NCBI GenBank assembly: GCA_034509735.1
Contig: JACGWO010000010.1
Span: 1,736,001 to 1,800,000, forward strand
DNA length: 64,000 nt
Direction: 5' to 3'
DNA from: Sesamum alatum
Lineage: Eukaryota > Streptophyta > Magnoliopsida > Lamiales > Pedaliaceae
Of this stretch, positions 55,786-64,000 are shown in pieces (position 1 is the first letter of the stretch; every line of letters begins with the position of its first letter). The notes beneath the pieces are model-generated. The model made no database searches. It saw only the letters and a list, made by a program, of their open reading frames with translations, and was not told where the DNA came from. The translations under genes and the position numbers were made by a program.

Positions 55786-57828
55786 GAAATTGGATCGATT
55801 TTAATGGAGTCAAAAGCTCAGATCCTCAGTGTTCCTTTCGGCTTCTAAAGTGTTGCAAATTCGTTTCCTCTGATGAAAGAAACCAACTTTTGCAATCTCA
55901 TCAGATTTTCTCTTTGAATTAGTTGTGTCTTCGCCCGCGGCTGCTTTTACATTACTCGATTTCGTATTTTCAACTCGAAATGGACATTATTTATTTATCT
56001 ATTTTAATAGTAGTTGTTGATTATCGTAAATAATTATTAATTGTTGATAGTTTATGTATATATGGCTGTTAATTATTTAAATTTTTATGATATAACGATA
56101 TATTTAATCAATTTTCTTATAAAAAAAAATGATTGTGTTTGCAAAGTAATGGATAGAGTTTGGCAATTTTGGAATAATGAAGGTTGACTATTAATTCGAG
56201 TTAATTAAAATTGAACAATTTCATTGCAAAATTGTTTGACATCACTTTGAAAAATCAATTTTTTTGGCACATGCATACAAGTCTAGTAAGAGAAAGAAAT
56301 CCAAAACTTGTGAAAAATCCATCACATACTTTGCTAATAAAATCACATATACTAAAATAGTAAAATATGATTTTATTTTTCCCTTTTGTGCTCTCTCATT
56401 TTAAAGTTTTTTTTTTAAAAAAAAATATTTTCGATTTATCCGAAGAATTGATTAATGATTGATCATTGGACTAACTGGCGCACAGGACAGCACCTTATAC
56501 TATCCTTAGCCAAAATTCTCTCCCCGTAACTACTCAACTGTAGATAACTTTCAATGATTAAGTTCCTTTTGCTCGGACCGATATCTTTTGTTTGAATGGT
56601 GAAGTTGAGGTTTCACAATCAAAGATTGTGAATTCTAGTACTGTGAATGTACGGTGTTGTTTAGTTTATAAGATGTTCGTATTATTCATTTGATTGTTTT
56701 AATGTTGGTGTTGGTAGATCTAGAGATGTTGTTATATTGTGGACTGAATATTGTAATAGCAGTTGGTTGCTTTAGAAATATTGCTGTACAAATATCATTG
56801 TATTTTCAAATTAATAGTTCATCGCTCGTTTTTCAAAAAACAATTCCTTTTGCTCATAAAGTTTATTCCAATTTCTATGATCCGGAACTCAAATACTGAT
56901 TTGAACATCGGAAGATTTTATGTCTATATACACCTTAAATATTAGAAAAATCCTCCTCTACGTGGACATCAAATCCATGTCATTTGTTACGTGCCTAATT
57001 CTTCCTAGATCCAGTGATTTGTTGGGTCCTGAACATCCAGATATTAAGAAAACATGCATGTCTGCATTCGGAAATGCGAGTCCAGAAATTCCAGGACAGG
57101 ACCGCAGAATTCAGATTGTTTGACTGGGGGAAGGCTGTCATGATGCAGCCCACTACATGTCTAAATCATCTTGTTGACAGGAATTGGAAAAACAAAAACG
57201 AGGCCTGTTCTTTGCCTGGAATTTCCACATTCCACACCCTTCACGTTCTTGTTAGAAACCATTTTCTATAATTTGTCATTCTGACTTTAAGCTGATGTAT
57301 ATATGATCACCATAGACCATCAATCAAAGTATCGGCTGATATCATCGCATACACGTATCCTGATCAGCTGGACTGATTCGAGAAAAACGGGCGATACCAT
57401 ATATTATTCGAGATACTATGCTGTTGTTGATAATATCCAATATCATCCTATATTATTACCGATACAATGATATTATCACTTGTATTCAATAATATCGAAT
57501 ATTATCGGCGATACAATGAGTTCAGCTGTAGAGAGGTAGGGATAATATATTTACATCTGTTTGGTTGATGGTAAACTATAGAAATCGCTTCCATTGTTTG
57601 AAATATCATACGGATATTTTATGTTGGTGATCCATGTTTTCATTACACTATGTCTACTGTCACTAATATCTTCGTTATTGATATTGTGAAGATTTCAATA
57701 ATTTAATCATAATTGAAAAGGCAATACGTTAAATTTTTGGTAGTAAACATTTAGCAGTTTCGACTTTGATAATTACCGGGAGACGGGATAAGCCTCAGAA
57801 CCGTAGGAATATTTTCAATTATTTATTA
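55786..57828. other. Intergenic DNA with SINE remnants
   Basis: 55985-56130 and 56590-56840 carry decayed SINE bodies (AGTAGTTGTTGATTATCG; TGGTGAAGTTGAGGTTTCAC then GATTGTGAATTCTAGTAC). 56950-57280 is notably less AT-rich (GAACATCCAGATATTAAG, GGACAGGACCGCAGAATTC), with open frames but no recognised domain. 57330-57540 is dense in GATA/TATC words (TATTATCGGCGATACAATGA). No gene is supported. Confidence 0.35.
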
Positions 57829-58252
57829 GGGTAAATTACATCTACCTCCCCTATGTTTGGCATAATTACAAATACCCCATATTGTTTGAAAAATTACAAA
57901 TACCCCCCTAAGGTTTGTAATTTTTAACCAAAGGGTTAAACTTGATCATTTTGGCCTTGAAATTTTTATTAAAATTATAGAAAAATCGGTCAAGGCAAAT
58001 TGCATTATTGCTCATTTATGTAAAAAACTTAAGAAATCTCTCCTTACAGATTATAGTCCAAATTCTTTTTAAAATTAAATAAAAATAATTTAGTGCATGA
58101 GGGCATTTTGGTCAGTTCACCCATAAAAAATGACGGAAATGGGTTATTTGTTTGACGGTTACAAACCTCAGGGGGGTATTTGTAATTTTTCAAACAACGA
58201 GGGGGTATTTGTAATTATGCCAAATCTCAAGGAATGTAGATGTAATTTACCC
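57829..58252. mobile_element. Mutator-type TIR element, family E, best copy
   Basis: 424 bp from GGGTAAATTACATCTACC to GGTAGATGTAATTTACCC-type inverse ends, with arms of about 110 bp (AAATTACAAATACCCCCCTA against GGGGGGTATTTGTAATTTTT). Flanked by TATTTATTA at 57820-57828 and 58253-58261, a perfect 9-bp TSD. The open frame crossing the right arm (58130-58393) is chance. Confidence 0.85.
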
Positions 58253-58474
58253 TATTTATTACTGCATAAATCGAGAAATTGTCCAAAAAGTGATTCGTTT
58301 TTACCAGTTAAGAACATTTTCGTCATTCTAATATGTGGGATAGGAGGTAAATTAAGATTGCATTATATATCAAAGAAAGTAATGGTGATATAATGTGAGT
58401 GAATGGAACTGTATTAGAGAGAAAAAGCAGCAATGCAAATATGATTAATGAATGATTGAAGGTGTATACAACAC

Positions 58475-58647
58475 TGGAAAATTTTAGTTTGGACCTGATT
58501 TGGTCAAATTTGAACTAATTATATGGCAAGTGCAATACATTTATCATATAATTAATATACAATTTAAAAAAAATGATCAATCATACATCAAATTTATTCT
58601 GTAATTAATTTAATTCAATCAAACTTGATTCCAACAAAAACTTTTTC
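58475..58647 (+). mobile_element. MITE of family A
   Basis: TGGAAAATTTTAGTTTGGACC at the start, ACTAATTATATGGCAAGTGC and ATTAATTTAATTCAATC inside, AACAAAAACTTTTT at the end. ACAACAC occurs just outside both ends but does not give a perfect 9-bp alignment. Confidence 0.5.
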
Positions 58648-60186
58648 GAACAACACCTTATTTGAGTGATGGAGTTAAAAGAGAAGCGTGATGGAGTGTG
58701 GTGGCCCCGGCTTCTGTGTGGACACTGAACACTGAAAGCTTTGATTGATTAAAGCGGAATTCAGGACAAATTGCATGTCCCAGATTATGGCTAAGGGTCA
58801 ATACTCATCACAAAGTGCAATACGTAATTAATATGATGTCTCTCCATCAAAATCTTATTTCACATGTTCATCTCAAACTATATTTAACTATTTTAAATTA
58901 AGCATGCATTATTACATTTTTCTATAATTTGCCCATTTTTACGTTTTCTCATTTATAAACTTTTTTTTTTTTGTGTCTAACTTACTTTGTGAAATTTGCA
59001 AACATCACATGTGACCATTCTCCGATTAAATTTTCTGTTGGAAAAACATCACATGTGGTAGTTAAGGGCACTTTAATTTTTTAAAAATGGTCCTTTAATA
59101 CTTTATTTATTGGTATAGTCGTATCAAATTGAATCTGATTTTGTATGGTAGTTTTGCTAACTATATACCAAATTGAACCGATTGGTTGAGTTGGTTAAAT
59201 TAATGAATTTTTCAATTTTTTCTATTTAGTAAATTAATTAATTAACCAGAATAAGAAATGTTTTCGTATTAAAGCTGCATTGCAAAGTAAACATTAAACA
59301 AGAGCATAAACCAAATATAAAAAAGTTGTATTAAAATGAGTGTGGTGTGGGGGAGGGATTGTATTTTACGTTTCATAACTTAATTCATTTTCAATTTTGA
59401 TTCCATTTTCAATTTTGGTTCCGATGTTTTTACCTTACTACATCGCATCCTTTAACTCGAAATTTTGTAACTTTAATCCCAAGTCAATTTTCTGTTAATT
59501 TTTTGATCAAATTTTGCACGTACCGATCATGTGCTTTCTTAGTTCAAACAATGTAAACTAACGGAGCACATGCATGCTGGCACGTTGATTTGGGAAGAAA
59601 ATTGCTATAATTTTGAGTTAAAAGATACAATGTGGTGAGGTAAAAAATATTGGGACAAAAAATACAAACAATTTAAGTTATGAGACCTAGAAAACAAATT
59701 TCCTTTGGCATAAGAGTTTCAGTCGTAGAAACACTAAATGTCTTCAGTCTCTTTATTAATTACAAAATGAGTCAAGATCTGTGCTTTTTTATTTGAATTG
59801 CCTTGACATCCTGACCCGATCCAAAGACAAGTGTATATGAACTCATGCTGACCTAGTAGGTCTCACAATTTGATACACACATAAATGAGTTTCATAATTC
59901 TAAAATCAACTAAGACAATAAAGATAAAAAAGAAAAATTCAAAAGTAATACATTAAGTGTCTATAAAACAAAAATAAATATTTAATATAGTTTAAACGTT
60001 AACGGCCTGGAAAAATAAAATCATACAAAAAAAGGATAATGAATCAAATATTTTTTGTTAAATTCCAAATTGGAAATTTTTATTATCCATACATGAACCT
60101 CTCATAATACAAATTGCTACATATTGAAAATAAAAACAGATTAATACTGATCACAGACTTATTAAAGGCGCCAATAACCACAAAAT
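58648..60186. other. Intergenic DNA
   Basis: No gene recognised. About 59357-59704 looks like a decayed TIR element (TTTCATAACTTAATTC on the left, AATTTAAGTTATGAGACC on the right) without TSD. Confidence 0.35.
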
Positions 60187-60203
60187 ATATATATTGGCGA
60201 TAA

Positions 60204-60482
60204 CACGCCAATGAAGCCTAACTCAGTTGGCGAAACTGAGGCCCCATGATCCTAGAGGTCATGGGTTCGAATCCCCTGCGTGGGATGATTTGTTTCTACT
60301 GCATAGTAAGTATATTTGTTTCTACTGTATAGTAGGTTATTTGTTGCTGTAATAGCACGATGTTAGTATATGTGATATTATGGATAGAAATATTGTATTT
60401 ATCTCTGTCTGTTATTGATCTGACAGAATTAATTGTACTCGCTTATTTCAATTAATAAATTTATCGCTTCCAACTCAAAAAA
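60204..60482 (+). mobile_element. tRNA-derived SINE, full-length copy
   Basis: 279 bp. The head has an A-box-like AACTCAGTTGGCGAAACTGA and a perfect B box GGTTCGAATCCC, then a non-tRNA body and the 3' end TTATCGCTTCCAACTCAAAA. Flanks ATATATATTGGCGATAA (60187-60203) and ATATATATCGGTGATAA (60483-60499) form a 17-bp TSD with two mismatches. It is the reference copy for those at 7112, 8172, 54757, 55028 and 55577. Not a functional tRNA: no acceptor pairing. Confidence 0.8.
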
Positions 60483-60499
60483 ATATATATCGGTGATAA

Positions 60500-60983
60500 G
60501 AATGTGTCGTGGGGCTCGTCAAGGTTTGGCTTTATTTATATTGTTATGGTCTTCATGCCCCCACCATTATTAATTAATGTTGAAAATCTTTTTTCTTTGA
60601 CCACATTTCTTTCTAATGTTTTAATTACATTTAGTGGAAAATGCATGAATCACTCAATCAAAGAGTTGTCTCAGCCTGTGCTGCGTCAGGAGTGATTGCA
60701 GCAAATTTTGGAATTTTTCAGGATGTGACTGATAATCAATTTGGGTTTACCAGAATAAAATTTTAATTTATTGCGAAAAATGGCTATTTCTTTTATGATT
60801 AATGTATAGAGAAAATTGTCTTATAAAAAAACAATTACTCAATGCATTTAAGCCATATTCTTTTTTTATTATTATTTATGACATACAATTAATTACGTCA
60901 TTTAATATATTTAAATTCAAAAACTAATCAGCACATCAATAATACAAATCAACGAATACATTCAAACAAGACAAAGAATAAAT
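60500..60983. other. AT-rich intergenic DNA
   Basis: No gene or delimitable repeat was recognised; the 63-codon frame at 60504-60695 has no motif. Confidence 0.35.
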
Positions 60984-61277
60984 CACTAGAAAAAGTTAAA
61001 TTTTTCGTTACGATTAATTACTATGGTCAAAAGAAAAAAATCATGACGAACACAAATTAATCATGCAACGACCATTAGCCGTCGTTTCTGTAAGTGTGGC
61101 CAAAATCATTGCAAATATTTTGACTACGACTAAAACCCATGGCAAATATTGATTAACCGTGGCAAAAATTTTAAATTTTTACATTGATTTTGTTTAACCA
61201 TGATTAATAATTGATTTACCATGATTTTTTAGTTTGTAGTTATTTATAGTATAGCGAAAAATCAATTTTTTATTGTG
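60984..61277 (+). mobile_element. CACTA-type MITE, TSD AAT
   Basis: 294 bp from CACTAGAAAAAGTTAAATTT to GAAAAATCAATTTTTTATTGTG; ends are inverse with a few changes. Flanked by AAT at 60981-60983 and 61278-61280. The interior shares ACCATG / CATGGC words with 15734-16032. Non-coding. Confidence 0.6.
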
Positions 61278-62967
61278 AATGTTTCATTGGCACATTTAAA
61301 CAATATCTACGCACACAGGATGTGCCAAATCCAGTAGTTGTAATGACTCATTGTAAGATCAGTTAACCATTTGATTTGATTCGGGTCGAGGTCCTTAGCG
61401 ACTTGATAATGATCTTTCAATGATAATCTGGAAGTAATTTCGTTATGATTTAAAGTATGGATCTTGATAAATTTCTCGAATTGGGCTTCATAGGTTGGCC
61501 TACATACAAAATATTAAGTTATTGAGGTGATTCTCAATTAAAATCCTTTAAAATTTAAGTCAGCCTAAGTTCGAAGTTATAAAGTTGGCAGAATGCGATC
61601 TGATTTTAGAGCGCTTGTTTAATGTATTTTGTCCAGTCATGATCGTACATTAGATTTTGTTGCGTGGATTGAGGATATAGAGTGGATACTTTCCCGGTGC
61701 CATCGGACATGTGTAATAATTCATAAACCACACAAAATCAGTGTCGACTCATTATCGTGGGCTCTGTTTGGTTTCCTAAAAATGGGGAAACGAGAGGAAA
61801 GGAAAGAAATAAACTAGTGTAGAGGAAAAGGATTTTTTCATATGAAAATTTTGAGGTTCGTCTTCAATCTCACTGAGTCACAAATGCCCACCACAACCCC
61901 AATATTCACTCCATTTTTCTTTATTTTTACACCTTTTTTTTTATATATAAATTAAGTACCATTGCACGTCAATACTTGCGTGTATATAATTAGATAGATA
62001 CAATACAAATTTTAAAAACAAAAATCAATATATGATTACAATGGAGGATAAGTATAATAGGATATTGGTGGTTAAAGGATGATGTTGATTATTTGAAATA
62101 AATAAGTAATTATATTAGGACAAATACTTAAGGGTATCGTTGACATTTTAAAATTTTGGTGTAGTGGAAATGAAAATACAAACAAACAGGCCTTTGTGTT
62201 TTACTTTCAATTTTTAAAATAATAATTAATGTGAAAATATATTTGTTTAGGTTTTCTCAGAAAATATATTGATTTGTCACCGCAACTTGATATAAAATAC
62301 AATTCCATTCACTAATCTAAATATATTTTCATTTTCACATGAAAATGTATATAAACTTAAAAATATATATTTTCACTGAAAACTTGAAAATTGAAAATGA
62401 AATATTTAATTTTTCAGGGCCCTCCTTAGTTTTAAATAAAATTAAATATTAAGAGAATTAATTACCTCTTTGCTTGGCCCGTTTGCATCGATTGCCATTT
62501 CATTATTGGTTTGTAGGCAAATGGGCTTTTCTTAATAATGTTAATTTAACCACATGCTTAAAAGCGGACCGGCCGGTTTGATTGGGCTTATCATTACCCG
62601 GTGATTTCACTTGTCAGTCATCTGTTTTATTTCATGTTTTTTTTTTTTTTTTGGGTCTCTTTTCTTCTGTTAGTTCTTAGTTTAAGTTTGTAAATATTGA
62701 TTTCAGCTTATGATTTTAATTTTTTAATTGTTCCTTCTGTACAGAGTTTTTCTGAGGATTCTTTTCCTTCCATTTATTTGTATAATTTATCTTTGTTTCA
62801 TTTACATCAAATATTTAATTTTTCAGGCCCCTCCTTATTTTTAAGTATTACCAGCCCCTTCTTGTTACACATCCTTACATACCTCTAATTGAAGAGACGC
62901 ATATTTTCTGAAAAGACATAAAAAAAATATTTATATATAGATGAAATCATGTTTCAGATTAGTTATA
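61278..62967. other. Intergenic DNA
   Basis: No gene recognised. 61940-62000 (ACCATTGCACGTCAATACTTGC) resembles a decayed Helitron 3' end. TTTCACTGAAAA words at 62330-62400 match a repeat near 22550. TTTAATTTTTCAGGxCCCTCC occurs twice (about 62407 and 62815), a 400-bp-spaced duplication. Confidence 0.35.
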
Positions 62968-63394
62968 TGGTAAATTACAGCCATCTTTAGGAGATTTAGC
63001 ATAATTATAAATATTTTTTCGTTGTTTGAAAAATTATAAATATCCTCCCTAGGTTTGTAATTTTTAATCAAAGACCTGAAATTGATCATTTTGTCCTTGC
63101 ATTTTTAGTTAAAATTATGAAAAAATCAACCGAGGTAAATTGCATTATTGCTCCTCTATGTAAAAAAAACTTAAGAAACTTCTCTCTGCGCATTGTAGTC
63201 CAAAAAATTCAAAAAATTTTAAGAATAATTCAGTTTGCATAAGGGCATTTTGGTCAGTTAACTCATAAAAATGGATGAAAATGGGTTATTTGTTAGACGG
63301 TTACAAACCTTAGGAGGTATTTGTAATTTTTTCAAACAATAACAGGGTATTTGTAATTACGTCAAATCTCAGGGGAGGTAGCTGTAATTTACCC
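62968..63394. mobile_element. Mutator-type TIR element, family E
   Basis: 427 bp with arms TGGTAAATTACAGCCATC and GGAGGTAGCTGTAATTTACCC, and the inner family words TTGATCATTTTGTCCTTGC and ATTGCATTATTGCTCCTC. Flanked by TTAGTTATA at 62959-62967 and 63395-63403, a perfect 9-bp TSD. Confidence 0.85.
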
Positions 63395-63403
63395 TTAGTT
63401 ATA

Positions 63404-64000
63404 TACTTCAATTTTTCATAAGTTATCTCACTTCACATCAATTAAAAGTCTTCAAGTTGTTCAAGAAATGAGGTTTTCGGAATTATTGTTCGCCAACCTT
63501 CAGTTGATTTTGTCGTATCTTAAAAATAAATTTGCATTAACCCAGTAACAATCATATAGTGTGGTTGAATTTCACTTTACGGACAGTAAAACATATGCTT
63601 TCAAACCTTTTCAGAATTCATATATATTTATGTGTGTGTGTGTCAATTTTTATATAGTAATTAAAGAGGGAAAATGAAAATCCTACAAGATAAGGAATTG
63701 CTAGTATTCTTTATTCTTTAATTAAAGTTGAGGTAAGGCATTGCTTGAAATCGCATTAATCAAAGTGGAAGCTAATGCTAGTAGAATCTTATTAATTCTT
63801 TTAACTCACTCCATCTCCTGCACCTTATCCTCATCACACAAATGCCCTTTATACTTCTTACCTCTAAATCTCTAATATTAACCACATATTAAATCTAATA
63901 CGCTATTATATTCTCTTAATTAGAATAATTGCAAATAATGACTAACTTGCTTTTTCGCCACCTATCGCGTACCATTGCGGTCCAATTTTGAACTTCGATT
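63404..64000. other. Intergenic DNA to the window end
   Basis: No gene recognised; a (TG)n run of about 12 bp is at 63631-63643. Confidence 0.35.

Noticed and set aside
58130..58393. 87-codon plus-strand frame
   Set aside because: Its first part is the right arm of the Mutator-type element at 57829-58252.
60213..60280. tRNA gene suggested by GGTTCGAATCCC and an A-box-like sequence
   Set aside because: No acceptor or anticodon stem pairs, and the sequence continues into a body with A-tail and flanking TSD shared with other copies, so it is the head of a SINE.

Overview
This window is nuclear DNA from a flowering plant, almost certainly a eudicot. The evidence is AT-rich intergenic sequence, genes split by short GT-AG introns, TATA boxes 100-180 bp upstream of start codons, and plant-only families (a VQ-motif protein, a phytosulfokine precursor, a four-ACT-domain ACR protein). 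The species cannot be fixed from the sequence; an asterid is only a guess. No bacterial, viral, organellar, rRNA, true tRNA or CRISPR feature was seen.

Seven protein-coding genes are supported: (1) an uncharacterised 155-aa plant protein, minus strand, 2669-3136; (2) a VQ-motif transcriptional co-regulator, plus, 18339-18863; (3) a three-exon BSD-domain protein, minus, 25874-29879; (4) a seven-coding-exon ACT-repeat (ACR1/ACR2-type) protein, minus, 31564-34175, with a separate 5'UTR exon near 34800-34940; (5) a single-exon protein of the family named PHLOEM PROTEIN 2-LIKE A10, plus, 40658-41911; (6) a tiny two-exon gene for a 51-aa membrane-anchored protein, minus, 42291-44168, convergent with gene 5; (7) a two-exon phytosulfokine precursor, minus, 50261-50596. 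Each splice model was read base by base and keeps the frame. The genes do not form an operon or an evident pathway. Genes 3 and 4 are same-strand neighbours; genes 5 and 6 converge tail to tail.

The rest is dominated by short non-autonomous transposable elements. Many could be delimited by their own target-site duplications (TSDs): at least twelve Mutator-type foldback elements with 9-10 bp TSDs; PIF/Harbinger-type elements with a TAA/TTA TSD; three CACTA-type MITEs with 3-bp TSDs; five Helitron-like elements (A|TC...CTRR|T); a tRNA-derived SINE family; two LTR fragments; and a MITE family with about ten copies, one filling most of an ACR intron. Regions 1-18 kb, 19-25 kb, 35-40 kb and 44-64 kb are mostly such elements and their decayed remains. 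No new multi-gene system was found. The items most worth following are the dense set of foldback Mutator-like elements (including a 1.2-kb one with a GC-rich core), the 51-aa spliced gene that an ORF scan misses, and the tandem duplications inside introns.
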